A DNA stretch of 64,000 nucleotides from Mesorhizobium sp. (GTDB lineage Bacteria > Pseudomonadota > Alphaproteobacteria > Rhizobiales > Rhizobiaceae), in contig SAJS01000002.1 in NCBI GenBank assembly GCA_004017535.1, positions 434,001 through 498,000 on the forward strand. The letters run 5' to 3'. The position numbers were made by a program, and so were the translations under genes. This document shows, piece after piece, positions 30,053-40,079 of this stretch. Positions within the stretch are counted from its first letter, which is position 1. Every line of letters starts with the position of its first letter. A model generated the notes under the pieces. It made no database searches, was not told the DNA's origin, and saw only the letters and a list, made by a program, of their open reading frames with translations.

Positions 30053-31720
30053 TCAGTTGGCTTGGCGGCGCAGGAAGGCCGGGATTTCCAGCTGATCATC
30101 TTCCTGGACCGTGCGGGCCTGCGGCGTCAACCGGCCCTGGTCGTCGAGCTGGCCACGGCGCGGCGCGTAGAGAGCAGGATCCTGGCTGGCGAGGCGGCGC
30201 ATCTCGGGCGCTGCCTGGCGCAGCTTCGGTTCGCGCGGCTGCGCCGGCTGGAGCCGGGCCGGCTCTTCCTCGCGGCGGGTAAGGCCGTTGGTCAGCCGCT
30301 TGATCAAGCCCATCGGACCGCTGTTCTCATGGTCCGCCGGGCGGGTCTTGGCTTCGACCTCAGCCCTTACCACCGGCGGAAAGTCCTCTACGCGCGGCAT
30401 GCGCTGCGGAGCAGCGGCCACCGGCTGCGGCATCTCGCGCTGCGGCGCGGGCTGCTGCATGACCTGCGGCTGCATCACCGGCTGCGGCTGCGGTTGCGGC
30501 TGGGCTGGCGGGGCCTGGAAGATCTTGCTCTGCGGCCGGAAGTCGTCGACCGGCGCGGGGCGCGGCTGCGCCATGGCGGCTGCGTTCGCCTCGGCAAGCT
30601 GGATCGCCTCGGCCACCGGATCGACCGCGCGCGGCTCATAGGCCTGCGGCTGAACCGGAGCGGGCCGGATTTCAGCGACCGGAACCGCCGCCGGGCGGGC
30701 GGCCGGCTTCTGCGGCGCGCGGATCGAGATCGGCGCCGCGGCGATTTCGGCCGCCGACTTGTCGATGCCGGTGGCGACGACCGACACGCGGATCACGCCT
30801 TCCAGTTCCTCGTCGAAGGTGGCGCCCAGGATGATGTTGGCGTCCTGGTCGACCTCCTCGCGGATGCGGGTCGCTGCCTCATCCACCTCGAACAGCGTGA
30901 GGTCGCGGCCGCCGGTGATCGAGATCAGCAGGCCCTTGGCGCCCTTCATCGAGGTCTCGTCGAGCAGCGGGTTGGCGATCGCGGCTTCGGCAGCGGCCAT
31001 CGCGCGGCCCTCGCCCGAAGCTTCGCCGGTGCCCATCATCGCCTTGCCCATCTCGCGCATCACCGAGCGCACGTCGGCGAAGTCGAGATTGATCAGGCCT
31101 TCCTTGACCATCAGGTCGGTGATGCAGGCAACACCTGAGTAGAGCACCTGGTCCGCCATGGCGAAGGCATCGGCGAAGGTGGTCTTGTCATTGGCCAGCC
31201 GGAACAGGTTCTGGTTGGGAATGACGATCAGGGTGTCGACGCATTTCTGCAGCTCCTCGATGCCCATGTCGGCCGTCTTCATGCGGCGCTGGCCCTCGAA
31301 GTGGAACGGCTTGGTGACGACGCCGACGGTGAGGATGCCCTTCTCGCGCGCCGCGCGGGCAACGACCGGAGCGGCGCCCGTGCCGGTGCCGCCGCCCATG
31401 CCGGCGGTGACGAAGCACATATGGGTGTTGGAGAGATGATCGATGATCTCGTCGATGCACTCTTCCGCCGCCGCGCGGCCGACTTCCGGTTGAGAGCCGG
31501 CGCCGAGGCCTTCGGTGACATGCGCGCCGAGCTGGATCAGCCGCTCGGCCTTCGACATCGTCAGCGCCTGTGCGTCGGTGTTGGCCACCACGAACTCGAC
31601 GCCGCGCAAGCCGGCGGTGATCATGTTGTTGACGGCATTGCCGCCGCCGCCGCCGACACCGAACACGGTGATGCGGGGCTTGAGCTCGGTGATGTCCGGC
31701 TTTTGCAGATTGATGGTCAT
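30053..31720 (-). CDS. ftsZ: Cell division protein FtsZ
   Basis: A 555-residue tubulin-like GTPase. The GTP signature GGGTGTG is at residues 109-115 and the N-terminal GTPase domain runs to about 320. Residues about 330-540 form a long disordered linker with Gln-Pro repeats (QPQPQPQP and [10 protein letters not shown]), typical of Rhizobiales. The conserved C-terminal peptide [13 protein letters not shown] would bind FtsA. AAGGACGGAG precedes the ATG by 4 nt. It polymerises into the Z ring at mid-cell. Last gene of the dcw cluster. Confidence 0.98.
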   Translation of the reverse strand: MTINLQKPDITELKPRITVFGVGGGGGNAVNNMITAGLRGVEFVVANTDAQALTMSKAERLIQLGAHVTEGLGAGSQPEVGRAAAEECIDEIIDHLSNTHMCFVTAGMGGGTGTGAAPVVARAAREKGILTVGVVTKPFHFEGQRRMKTADMGIEELQKCVDTLIVIPNQNLFRLANDKTTFADAFAMADQVLYSGVACITDLMVKEGLINLDFADVRSVMREMGKAMMGTGEASGEGRAMAAAEAAIANPLLDETSMKGAKGLLISITGGRDLTLFEVDEAATRIREEVDQDANIILGATFDEELEGVIRVSVVATGIDKSAAEIAAAPISIRAPQKPAARPAAVPVAEIRPAPVQPQAYEPRAVDPVAEAIQLAEANAAAMAQPRPAPVDDFRPQSKIFQAPPAQPQPQPQPVMQPQVMQQPAPQREMPQPVAAAPQRMPRVEDFPPVVRAEVEAKTRPADHENSGPMGLIKRLTNGLTRREEEPARLQPAQPREPKLRQAAPEMRRLASQDPALYAPRRGQLDDQGRLTPQARTVQEDDQLEIPAFLRRQAN

Positions 31721-31787
31721 TGTCTCCGTCCTTTGCCTTTCCCGCCGCCTCGCCGCTGCGGCCGCCTATGGGGCTGTCCCCGTCAAA

Positions 31788-33095
31788 TTAAAAACTGTCT
31801 CTCAACCACTGACTCATGCGATGCAGTCTTCCGCCCGTTCCGGTCATCCTGAAACCGGAAAGTCCTTTCGCCGAATGGCTCTCGAAGCTCGCCATCTGCG
31901 GGTAGATCATCAATCCGACCGGGGTCGAGAACGCCGGTCCCTTGGCCGCCTCCGGCAGGCCCGCCACGCCGAGCGGACGACCGATGCGCACATTGCGCCC
32001 GAGAATGCGGCGCGCCGCTTCCGGCAGGCCGGCGAGCTGGCTGGCGCCCCCGGTGAGCACGACGCGCTTGCCTACGGCATTGCCGTAGCCGGACTTGTTC
32101 AGCCGGTCGCGCAAAAGCTCAAGTGTTTCGTCGATGCGCGCACGGATGATTCGCGTCATCACCGAGCGCGGTATCTGCGACGGCACATCGCCTTCCTCGC
32201 CGATCGGCTGGATCGAGACGAGGTCGCGGTCGTCGGCGCTGCCGGGCAGCGCCGAGCCATGCATCACCTTGAGCCGCTCCGCGGCGTCGAGCGAAGTCGA
32301 CAGGCCCTTGGCCAAATCGAGCGTCACATGGTTGCCGCCGATGGCGATGGCGTCGCCATGGATGAACTTGCCTTCCGAGAAGACTGAGATGGTCGTGGTG
32401 CCACCGCCCATGTCGATGCAGGCGGCGCCCATTTCGAGTTCATCGTCGACCAGCGAGGCAAGCCCGCTGGCATAGGGCGTCGCCACCATGCGCTCGACCG
32501 ACAGATGCGAGCGGTTGATGCAAAGCTCGAGATTGCGCATCGGCGCCGCATCGCCCGTCAGCACATGCATGTCGACGCCGAGCGCATCGCCCACCATGCC
32601 GCGCGGGTCGCGCATGCCGCGCTCGCCGTCGAGCGAGAAGCCGACCGGCAGGGAATGGATCACTTCGCGCTCAGCCCTGAGCGCCTGCTTGGCGCCGGCG
32701 GCGAGGACGCGCTTGATGTCGACTTCCTCGACCTGATGACCACCGAGATTGATCGTCGCCGAGAAGGCTTCGCTCTTCAGCCGGCCCGCCGTCATGTTGA
32801 CGATGAGGGAATCGACCGTGAGCCCGGCCATGCGCTCGGCTGCGTCGACGGCAAGCCGGATGGCATGCTCGGCGCGATCGAGGTCCACCACGACGCCCGA
32901 CTTCACGCCCTGCGACTTCTGGTGGCCGATGCCGATCACCTGGATACGATGCGAACGTCCGCGCAAAAGCTTGCCGTCCTCGTTGGGCTTGAGCTTCGCC
33001 ACCACGCAGCAAACCTTGCTGGAGCCGACGTCGAGCACCGTGAGTATGCCCGACCGGCGCGAAGAAGCGTCACCGCCGCCGCCAAGCCAGCTCAT
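31788..33095 (-). CDS. ftsA: Cell division protein FtsA
   Basis: A 435-residue actin-like ATPase. The phosphate-binding loops are VLDVGSSKVCC and ACIDMGGGTTTISVF, and the adenosine motif is VVLTGGASQLAGL. The C-terminal amphipathic helix GRLHRMSQWLRDSF is the membrane anchor. It tethers FtsZ to the inner membrane. The start overlaps the ftsQ stop by 4 bp (ATGA); 67 bp separate it from ftsZ. Confidence 0.97.
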   Translation of the reverse strand: MSWLGGGGDASSRRSGILTVLDVGSSKVCCVVAKLKPNEDGKLLRGRSHRIQVIGIGHQKSQGVKSGVVVDLDRAEHAIRLAVDAAERMAGLTVDSLIVNMTAGRLKSEAFSATINLGGHQVEEVDIKRVLAAGAKQALRAEREVIHSLPVGFSLDGERGMRDPRGMVGDALGVDMHVLTGDAAPMRNLELCINRSHLSVERMVATPYASGLASLVDDELEMGAACIDMGGGTTTISVFSEGKFIHGDAIAIGGNHVTLDLAKGLSTSLDAAERLKVMHGSALPGSADDRDLVSIQPIGEEGDVPSQIPRSVMTRIIRARIDETLELLRDRLNKSGYGNAVGKRVVLTGGASQLAGLPEAARRILGRNVRIGRPLGVAGLPEAAKGPAFSTPVGLMIYPQMASFESHSAKGLSGFRMTGTGGRLHRMSQWLRDSF

Positions 33096-34036
33096 ATCTT
33101 CGTCCCCGTCTTGCGCCTGGCCAGGTTCTTCGGCTTGTCGCTGAGCGCGGCTTCACGTTGCGTGGCCGCCTCCGGCGAGAGCTCCACGACCAGCCGGTCG
33201 GGGAGCCGCATGTCGACGGCGGCGATGTCGCGCGTCAAAAGCCCGTTGTCATGGTCGATCTTGACCAGCTCGGCGATCGCCTGGTCCTCGTCGTCCTCCG
33301 GCAGCTTGATCGTGATGCCGTTCTCAAGCCTCAGGTCCCAGCGGCGCTCGCCGACACGGATATAACCTTTGACCCGCGCCGCAAGCTCGGGATAGCGCTT
33401 GATCTTGTCGAGGAAGGCCGGCGCCATGGCAGGCGCGCCGCTACCGATGATCAGCGGCAGCAGCGCCTGCTTGCCGCCCGAGAACGGCGCGATCACCTCG
33501 CCGGACCGCTCGATCACCGAAACCGATGCGCCCTGCTGCCAGAGCGCGAAGGGCTCGCGCTCCTCGATGCGCACTTCCAGCGTATGAGGGTAGATCTTGC
33601 GCACCGCCGCGCCCTCGACCCAGGGCAGCGTCGCGATGCGCTCGCGCGCAGCCTCGGCATCGAAGCCGATCAGCGACGTCCAGCCGTCGAGGCCGAGCCG
33701 GTCGAGCACGTCGATCTCGGATGTCTGACGGTTGCCGACCACCTTGATCTGGTCGACGGCAAAGCCGGTGCGGGCCGTGATGCCCTGCACGACGCTGTCG
33801 GAGTAGCCGCCAAGAAAAGCGCCATAGGCGCTGCTCGACGCGATGAGCGCGGCGGAAAGGATCGCCGCCGAAAAGCGCGGCGCCTCATACTCGCCGCCGC
33901 ACAGGCGCGCCAGCACGCGCACCGGCCGGCGAAGCTGACGCGGCAAGACGAAACGGTCGAATGACAGCGGCACGCCGAACAGCGCGGGACCAGCCGCGTT
34001 GCCGCCATTACCCTGTCCCCACCTCAACGCAGACAC
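33092..34036 (-). CDS. ftsQ: Cell division protein FtsQ
   Basis: A 314-residue bitopic protein: a short cytoplasmic N-terminus, one membrane helix (about residues 50-70, [21 protein letters not shown]), then POTRA ([18 protein letters not shown]) and FtsQ domains. It links early and late division proteins in the periplasm. The GTG start at 34036 has GGAGG 7 nt upstream and lies inside the ddl end (13-bp overlap); the frame is open to 34219 but that part is ddl in another frame. Confidence 0.93.
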   Translation of the reverse strand: MSALRWGQGNGGNAAGPALFGVPLSFDRFVLPRQLRRPVRVLARLCGGEYEAPRFSAAILSAALIASSSAYGAFLGGYSDSVVQGITARTGFAVDQIKVVGNRQTSEIDVLDRLGLDGWTSLIGFDAEAARERIATLPWVEGAAVRKIYPHTLEVRIEEREPFALWQQGASVSVIERSGEVIAPFSGGKQALLPLIIGSGAPAMAPAFLDKIKRYPELAARVKGYIRVGERRWDLRLENGITIKLPEDDEDQAIAELVKIDHDNGLLTRDIAAVDMRLPDRLVVELSPEAATQREAALSDKPKNLARRKTGTKI

Positions 34037-34950
34037 GAAGCGTCCTCCACCATCCAACTCAACAAATCGCCGAACGAGTGTCCCGCTTGCGCGGCGATTT
34101 CGGGCACCAGAGACGTCGGCGTCATGCCCGGCTGAGTGTTGACCTCGAGCCAAACAATCTCGCCGTTTTCGGAGTGACGGTCGTCGTAACGGAAGTCCGA
34201 TCGGGAGACGCCCCGGCAACCAATGGCAAGATGAGCCTTGAGGGCCAGTGTCTGTATTTTTTGGTAAATATTCGGTGAAATTTTAGCAGGGATTTCGTGT
34301 TTTGATCCGCCAGGCACGTATTTTGAGTCGTAGTCGTAAAAGGAATGCCCGGTCGGGATGATCTCGCAGACGCCGAGCGCCACATCGCCCATCACCGCGC
34401 AGGTCAATTCGCGCCCATGGATATAGCGCTCGACCATGACGGTTTCGCCATATTGCCACTCGGTCGAGCCGATCACCTGCGGCGGATGCGACTGCCCTTC
34501 ATGCACGATGACGACGCCGAAGCTCGACCCCTCATTGACCGGCTTGACCACATAAGGCGGCCTCATCGGATGCACATCCTTGACGGCGAAGCGATTGACC
34601 ACCCTGGATTCCGCGACCGGAATGCCGGCCGCCTTGGCAACCTTCTTGGCCTGCTCCTTGTTCATGGCCAGCGCCGAGGCGAGCACGCCCGAATGAGTGT
34701 AGGGAATTGCGAGATATTCGAGAATTCCCTGGATGGTGCCGTCCTCGCCGAACGGGCCATGCAGCGCATTGAAGGCGACGTCAGGCTTGAGCTCGGCAAG
34801 CACGGACCCGACATCGCGCGAAACATCGACGCGGGTAACTTGATAGCCTTCAGTCTCGAGCGCATCCGCACACGCCTTCCCCGAGGACAGAGACACGGGC
34901 CGCTCCGAGGAGAATCCACCGAGGAGAACAGCCACATGCTTCTTCTTCAT
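34024..34950 (-). CDS. ddl: D-alanine--D-alanine ligase
   Basis: A 308-residue ATP-grasp ligase. Landmarks are [16 protein letters not shown] at the start, [23 protein letters not shown] (ATP-binding), and [16 protein letters not shown] (Mg2+ and substrate loop). It makes the D-Ala-D-Ala end of the peptidoglycan precursor. About 60 codons near 34150-34330 use AAA, ATA, ATT, TCA and CCT codons far more than neighbouring genes, although the protein sequence there is the normal Ddl sequence. It is preceded by a 481-bp gap that breaks the otherwise contiguous cluster. Confidence 0.97.
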   Translation of the reverse strand: MKKKHVAVLLGGFSSERPVSLSSGKACADALETEGYQVTRVDVSRDVGSVLAELKPDVAFNALHGPFGEDGTIQGILEYLAIPYTHSGVLASALAMNKEQAKKVAKAAGIPVAESRVVNRFAVKDVHPMRPPYVVKPVNEGSSFGVVIVHEGQSHPPQVIGSTEWQYGETVMVERYIHGRELTCAVMGDVALGVCEIIPTGHSFYDYDSKYVPGGSKHEIPAKISPNIYQKIQTLALKAHLAIGCRGVSRSDFRYDDRHSENGEIVWLEVNTQPGMTPTSLVPEIAAQAGHSFGDLLSWMVEDASCLR

Positions 34951-35267
34951 TTCCCGTCATCCCCTCTCACGCCGGGCCTGCAACCGATATTCCCGCACCG
35001 CATTCCCGAGCATTGAGTCCGAGTCTTCCGGCAGGTTGCCCCCCAGACGGAAAACGCGGCTGAACGCGTCGAACGACTCAAATCAGGAAACGCTTCAGGG
35101 CAGAGAATCAGAGAGTTGATTCGCTGGCAAGTGCCTATGATTCCGAGAGATTCACTTTCCGCGAAAACAGTCGAGAAAAGTGTGTCGTTGAGTCTTTGCA
35201 GCAACGGTTGACGCCGCGCCGAGGCGCGGAAGTTCAAGTAGTACTTGAACTTAACGAGGCCGCTGAC
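34951..35267. other. Intergenic region upstream of ddl
   Basis: This part of the murB-ddl gap holds no supported gene. A 96-codon minus-strand frame (34947-35237, TTG start) lacks a ribosome-binding site and any family likeness. Base composition is lower in GC than the genes around it, as expected for a promoter region of ddl-ftsQAZ. A perfect 19-bp palindrome is at 35232-35250. Confidence 0.4.
35232..35250. promoter_or_regulatory. Perfect 19-bp palindrome in the murB-ddl gap
   Basis: GTTCAAGTAGTACTTGAAC: two 9-bp arms around one G. It lies 18 bp from the RIME-like element and 282 bp upstream of ddl. Its symmetry fits a regulator site, but hairpin or repeat debris is also possible. Confidence 0.45.
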
Positions 35268-35430
35268 GTGCGTTGAGATTCAGGTCAGGCCGAGCCGGAG
35301 TCGAAGACGGGCGCGAAGCGACCAAACAAGGTGGTATCCGAGAACCGGAGCGGAGTGTACTAAACTACGTGAGCAGCGGAAGGGCAGGAAGCGCCGTTTG
35401 CAGGCCGGCCTCGCCTGAATATCAACGCAC
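35268..35430. repeat. RIME-like mosaic element, copy B (163 bp)
   Basis: The terminal inverted repeats are 25 bp and differ at only a few positions: it begins GTGCGTTGAGATTCAGG and ends CCTGAATATCAACGCAC. It shares CCGAGAACCGG, GTGAGCA and GCAGGAA blocks with the 135-bp copy at 25838-25972, but has about 28 bp more in the middle. It ends 1 bp from the murB stop. Confidence 0.75.
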
Positions 35431-35431
35431 C

Positions 35432-36397
35432 TCAAAGGAGCTGTCCGAGGAACTCCTGCACCTCATGACCGGGCCGGAAATTGCCGAGGCGCTTGATCTC
35501 CCAGTGCAGCCGGATGCCGGAATTCTCGAGCACACGCGCGCGCACCGTCTCGCCAAGATATTCGAGGTCATAGCCGGTCGCGGTGCCGGTGTTGATCATG
35601 AAGTTGCAATGCATCGGCGACATCTGCGCGCCGCCGATCATCAGCCCGCGGCAGCCGGCCTTGTCGATTTCCTTCCAGGCCGAGGTGCCCTCCGGATTCT
35701 TGAACGTCGAGCCGCCGGTTTTTTCGCGGATCGGCTGCACCGTCTCGCGATGGTTCTGCACGGCATCCATCGCCGCCTTGATCGCCGCCTTGTCTTCCGG
35801 AAACCCCTCGAAAATGGCGGAGGTGAAGATCAGTCCGGCGGGCGCGGACGAGTGGCGGTAGGCATAACCCATATCGGCATTGCTGAGCGTGTGGAGATTG
35901 CCCTTGCGGTCCAGCGCCGTCACCTCGACCATGCGCTCCCGCGTCTCGACGCCATTGGCGCCGGCATTCATTCTGAGCGCGCCGCCAACGGCGCCGGGGA
36001 TGCCGTGGTAGAAATGGAAGCCGCCGATGCCGGCTTCATGCGCCACGGCGGCCAGGCGCTTGTCCGGTGTCGCAGCACCCGCCTTGATAGTGGTCGATCC
36101 AGTGACTTCGGCTTCGCCAAAGCCCTTGGCCGAGAGCCTGACGACGAAGCCGGGAATGCCGCCGTCCCGCACCAGGAGATTCGAGCCGACGCCGACCACC
36201 ATGACCGGCACCTCTTCCGGCACCGCGCGCAGGAAGGCGGCGAGATCTTCTTCGTCGGCCGGCTGGAACAGCGCCTCCGCCAGGCCGCCGGCCCGGAACC
36301 AGGTGATTTTGTCCATCTCGGCATTCGGCGTGATGCGGCCGCGCAGGCCCGAAAGCTTGTCGCCGAGCTTGTCGATCAGATCCTGGCCGCGCATCAT
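35432..36397 (-). CDS. murB: UDP-N-acetylenolpyruvoylglucosamine reductase
   Basis: A 321-residue FAD enzyme. FAD-binding landmarks are [15 protein letters not shown] and [37 protein letters not shown] and the catalytic-Ser segment [10 protein letters not shown] follow. It reduces the enolpyruvyl group to form UDP-MurNAc. The start at 36397 overlaps the murC stop (ATGATG containing TGA); the frame extends to 36439 within murC. A repeat element begins right after its stop. Confidence 0.97.
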   Translation of the reverse strand: MMRGQDLIDKLGDKLSGLRGRITPNAEMDKITWFRAGGLAEALFQPADEEDLAAFLRAVPEEVPVMVVGVGSNLLVRDGGIPGFVVRLSAKGFGEAEVTGSTTIKAGAATPDKRLAAVAHEAGIGGFHFYHGIPGAVGGALRMNAGANGVETRERMVEVTALDRKGNLHTLSNADMGYAYRHSSAPAGLIFTSAIFEGFPEDKAAIKAAMDAVQNHRETVQPIREKTGGSTFKNPEGTSAWKEIDKAGCRGLMIGGAQMSPMHCNFMINTGTATGYDLEYLGETVRARVLENSGIRLHWEIKRLGNFRPGHEVQEFLGQLL

Positions 36398-37800
36398 GAG
36401 GGCGTCCCGCCAAGTTCCTTGGGCAGCGCGTAAGCCCATTGCGTGATGTTGCCGGCGCCGAGGAAGACGACGAAATCGCCGGGCTTGGCAAGCTCGCGAA
36501 TGGCGGGCGCGATCGCCGCCTGGCCCTCGATATAACGCGCGTCGCGATGGCCGCCGGATCGGATGCGCGCAACCAGCGCATCGGAGGTCACGCCGTCGAT
36601 AGGCTCCTCGCCGGCCGCATAGACCGGCGCCACCATCACCGTATCCGCGTCGTTGAAGCAGACGGAGAATTCGTTGAACAGATCATGCAGCCGGGTGAAG
36701 CGATGCGGTTGCGCGATGGCAATCACGCGTCCCTTGGTCGCGCTGCGCGCGGCCTTCAGCACCGCCGCGATCTCCACCGGGTGGTGGCCGTAATCGTCGA
36801 ACACCTCGACACCGTTCCACGAGCCGGTGTGTGTGAAGCGCCGCTTGACGCCGGCGAAGGACGACAGACCTTTCTTGATCGCGTCATCCGACAGGCCGAG
36901 CTCGTGCGCGACCGCGATTGCCGCCGTCGCGTTGGAGACGTTATGCTTGCCGGGCATCGGCAGGCGCAGGCCATTTATCGTCGCGGTTCCGCGCCCCTTG
37001 CGGTCGCGGATCACCACATCGAACTCCGAGGTCGCGCCCAGCATGCGATGGTTGGTGAAGCGGACATCGGCCTGCGCGTTCTCGCCATAGGTGATGACGC
37101 GCCGGTCCTCGATGCGGCCGACCAGCGCCTGCACTTCCGGATGGTCCGTGCACATCACGCCGAAGCCGTAGAACGGAACGTTCTCCACGAATTGGCGGAA
37201 GGCCTCGCGCACATTGTCGAAGCTGCCATAGTGGTCGAGATGCTCCGGATCGATGTTGGTGACGACGGCAATGTCGGCCGGCAGCTTGAGGAAGGTACCA
37301 TCGCTCTCATCGGCCTCGACCACCATCCACTCGCCATCGCCCATGCGGGCATTGGTGCCATAGGCGTTGATGATGCCGCCATTGATGACGGTCGGATCGA
37401 GCCCGCCGGCCTCGAGCAGCGTCGCCACCATCGAGGTGGTCGTCGTCTTGCCATGCGTGCCGCCGATTGCGACCGCCTGGCGGAACCGCATCAGCTCGGC
37501 CAGCATCTCGGCGCGACGGACGATCGGCAAAAGTTTCTCGCGCGCGGCCTTCAGCTCGGGGTTGGACTTCTTGATCGCGGTCGAAACGACGACGACTTCG
37601 GCATCGCCGAGATTCTCGGCCTTGTGGCCGACGAAGCATTCGATGCCTTTATCGCGCAGCCGCTGCACATTGGCGCCGTCGGACTGATCGGAACCCTGCA
37701 CCTTGTAGCCGAGATTGTGCAGCACCTCGGCGATGCCGCTCATGCCGATGCCGCCGATGCCGATGAAATGCACAAGGCCGATCGTCTGCGGCATTTTCAT
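36394..37800 (-). CDS. murC: UDP-N-acetylmuramate--L-alanine ligase
   Basis: A 468-residue Mur ligase. [17 protein letters not shown] at the N-terminus binds the UDP part, [18 protein letters not shown] is the ATP P-loop, and DEPHRFTR-type residues are in [14 protein letters not shown]. It adds L-Ala to UDP-MurNAc. It overlaps murG by 4 bp (ATGA) and murB by 4 bp. Confidence 0.98.
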   Translation of the reverse strand: MKMPQTIGLVHFIGIGGIGMSGIAEVLHNLGYKVQGSDQSDGANVQRLRDKGIECFVGHKAENLGDAEVVVVSTAIKKSNPELKAAREKLLPIVRRAEMLAELMRFRQAVAIGGTHGKTTTTSMVATLLEAGGLDPTVINGGIINAYGTNARMGDGEWMVVEADESDGTFLKLPADIAVVTNIDPEHLDHYGSFDNVREAFRQFVENVPFYGFGVMCTDHPEVQALVGRIEDRRVITYGENAQADVRFTNHRMLGATSEFDVVIRDRKGRGTATINGLRLPMPGKHNVSNATAAIAVAHELGLSDDAIKKGLSSFAGVKRRFTHTGSWNGVEVFDDYGHHPVEIAAVLKAARSATKGRVIAIAQPHRFTRLHDLFNEFSVCFNDADTVMVAPVYAAGEEPIDGVTSDALVARIRSGGHRDARYIEGQAAIAPAIRELAKPGDFVVFLGAGNITQWAYALPKELGGTPS

Positions 37801-38921
37801 GCGCGCGTCCTCCTGTAGTCCGAAACCGTTTTGCCGGACGCAATAGCCTCTGTCAGATCGGCGAGCAACCGCGCAGCGTTCGGTTTCCCGGCCGAACGGG
37901 CGGCGGCGGCCATGGCCACCAGCCGATCCGGGTCCTGCATCAGTGCGCCGACCAGTTGCGCAATCCGTTCGGTCGACAGCGTCGACTGCGAATGGAGCTC
38001 GGCGCCGCCGGCGGCCGCAAGTGCGGCTGCATTCGCCGCCTGATCATGGTCGAGCGCGTGCGGATAAGGAACCAGCAGCGCCGGCCGGCCGATGACCGCG
38101 ATCTCCGAAACGGTGGAGGCGCCGGAGCGCGACATCACCAGATGCGCCGCCGCCATGCGCGCCGCCATGTCGGTAAAGAAGGGCGAGACCTGGACGTCGA
38201 CGCCGAGCTCGGCATAAGCCGCCTTCACCCGCGCCACATCCTCCGCGCGCGCCTGCTGGGTGATCACCAGGCGCCTGCGCAGGTCTTGCGGCAACAGCGC
38301 GACCGCCGCCGGAACCGCATCGGAAAAGAACTGCGCGCCCTGGCTGCCGCCGAACACCAGCAGGCGGAACGGCTCGCCTTCGTTTGATGCCGCATAGGGC
38401 GTCTTTGCTGCCTCGAGCACCTGCGGCCTGACCGGATTGCCGGTGGTCACCGTCTTTGCGCCGTCGGCGCTCGCGCCTTCCGGCAGGAAGCCGCCGGCAA
38501 TCGCGTCGACGCGGCCGGCAAGCGCCTTGTTGGCACGACCCATGACGGCGTTCTGCTCGTGGATCAGCGTCGGCACCTTGCGCCTTGTCGCCGCATAGAG
38601 CGGCGGCAGCGTCGGATAGCCGCCGAAGCCGACGACCGCCTCCGGCTTGATCCGGGCGATGATCCGGCTTGCTGCGCGCACGCCCTGCCAGATCTTCCAG
38701 AACGCCGAGACCACGGCGACCGGATTTTTCGAGCCCAGCGTCGCCGACGGCACCGCATGGATGTCGGCGGCGGGAAACTGTCCGGAATAGCGCTCGGCGC
38801 GCCGGTCGGTGGCAAGATGCACCTTCCAGCCGCGTTCGATCAGCTCATGCGCGAGCGCCTCGGCCGGAAACAGGTGTCCGCCCGTTCCGCCGGCCGCAAG
38901 CAGGATGACACCCTTCGCCAT
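37797..38921 (-). CDS. murG: UDP-GlcNAc:lipid I N-acetylglucosaminyltransferase
   Basis: A 374-residue GT-B enzyme. [18 protein letters not shown] is the N-terminal glycine-rich loop, [11 protein letters not shown] the second, and [28 protein letters not shown] the UDP-GlcNAc site. It converts lipid I to lipid II on the inner face of the membrane. GAGGCGGG lies just before the ATG; it begins 6 bp after the ftsW stop. Confidence 0.97.
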   Translation of the reverse strand: MAKGVILLAAGGTGGHLFPAEALAHELIERGWKVHLATDRRAERYSGQFPAADIHAVPSATLGSKNPVAVVSAFWKIWQGVRAASRIIARIKPEAVVGFGGYPTLPPLYAATRRKVPTLIHEQNAVMGRANKALAGRVDAIAGGFLPEGASADGAKTVTTGNPVRPQVLEAAKTPYAASNEGEPFRLLVFGGSQGAQFFSDAVPAAVALLPQDLRRRLVITQQARAEDVARVKAAYAELGVDVQVSPFFTDMAARMAAAHLVMSRSGASTVSEIAVIGRPALLVPYPHALDHDQAANAAALAAAGGAELHSQSTLSTERIAQLVGALMQDPDRLVAMAAAARSAGKPNAARLLADLTEAIASGKTVSDYRRTRA

Positions 38922-38927
38922 CCCGCC

Positions 38928-40079
38928 TCATTCCGCCGGGATTGCGCGCTGCGCGAGGACGAAGCCCATCTGCTTGCGCTTTTCCGGACGCTTGCGCGTC
39001 AATGCCAGCACCATGCCCATCGAGACGGCGATGGCGATCTGCGAGGAGCCGCCGTACGAGATGAAGGGCAGCGTCATGCCCTTGGCGGGCATCAGCTGCA
39101 GGTTCACGCACATGTTGATGGCCGACTGCAAGCCGAAGATGGTGACAAGACCACCCACCGCGTAGCGGGTGAAATCATCATGCTCCTTGAGCGCGATGCT
39201 CAGGCCGCGCAGCACGATGAAGGCGAAGATCGACATGATGAAGAAGCACATGATCAGGCCGAACTCCTCGCCCGCGACCGAGAACACGAAGTCGGTATGA
39301 GCATCCGGAACAATGCGCTTGACGGTTCCCTCACCCGGCCCAACCCCGAACCAGCTGCCGTTGATCAGTGCCTCGCGGCCCATATCGACCTGAAACGTAT
39401 CGCCCTCGCCGGTCAGGAACTTGTTGATGCGCAAGGCAACGTGCGGGAACACCGTATAAGCGGCGAACAGGCCACTCGCACCGGTGATGCCGAGGGCCAT
39501 GATCCACAGCCACGGCAGGCCGGCCATGAAGAACATAACGCCCCAGGTGCCGGTGACCAGCATGGTCTGGCCAAGATCGGGCTGAGCGACCAGAAGCGAA
39601 ACCACGAGGACCAGAAGCAGCAGGGCGAACAGATTGCCCGGGATGTCGAGCTGGCGCTTATGCTCGGCGAACAGCCACGCGCAGATGATGACGAAGGCCG
39701 GCTTGAGGAACTCGGACGGCTGGATGGACAGGCCGGCGAGCGACACCCAGCGCCTCGCGCCCTTCACCTCGACGCCGATGTAGAGCACCGCCACCATCAG
39801 CACCAGCATGACAAAGATCAGCACCAGCGACATGCGCCTTATCTGCCGCGCTTGCAGGAAGGACACCGCAAGCATCACGAGAAGCGCCGGGATGGTGAAG
39901 ATGATCTGCCTGGTGGCGAAGTGAAAGCTGCTGAGGCCGATGCGTTCGGCCACCGCCGGGCTAGCGGCGAAGGACAACACGATGCCCAGTCCCATCAGCG
40001 ACAGGAACGCCGCCAGGAACCAGCGATCGATGGTCCACCACCAGGTGGCGACAGGACTTTTGTCGAGACGGCTTTGCAT
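38928..40079 (-). CDS. ftsW: Division-specific peptidoglycan polymerase FtsW
   Basis: A 383-residue SEDS glycosyltransferase with about 10 membrane segments; landmarks are RRWVSLAGLSIQPSEFLKPAFV, AQPDLGQTMLV and LPFISYGGSSQIA. It polymerises lipid II at the septum with FtsI. The ATG at 40079 overlaps the murD TGA by one base (TGATG). An in-frame TTG one codon upstream is less likely. Confidence 0.97.
   Translation of the reverse strand: MQSRLDKSPVATWWWTIDRWFLAAFLSLMGLGIVLSFAASPAVAERIGLSSFHFATRQIIFTIPALLVMLAVSFLQARQIRRMSLVLIFVMLVLMVAVLYIGVEVKGARRWVSLAGLSIQPSEFLKPAFVIICAWLFAEHKRQLDIPGNLFALLLLVLVVSLLVAQPDLGQTMLVTGTWGVMFFMAGLPWLWIMALGITGASGLFAAYTVFPHVALRINKFLTGEGDTFQVDMGREALINGSWFGVGPGEGTVKRIVPDAHTDFVFSVAGEEFGLIMCFFIMSIFAFIVLRGLSIALKEHDDFTRYAVGGLVTIFGLQSAINMCVNLQLMPAKGMTLPFISYGGSSQIAIAVSMGMVLALTRKRPEKRKQMGFVLAQRAIPAE

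Noticed and set aside
34947..35237. A 96-codon frame in the murB-ddl gap
   Set aside because: TTG start without a ribosome-binding site, unusual composition with many Cys and Arg, and no recognised motif.
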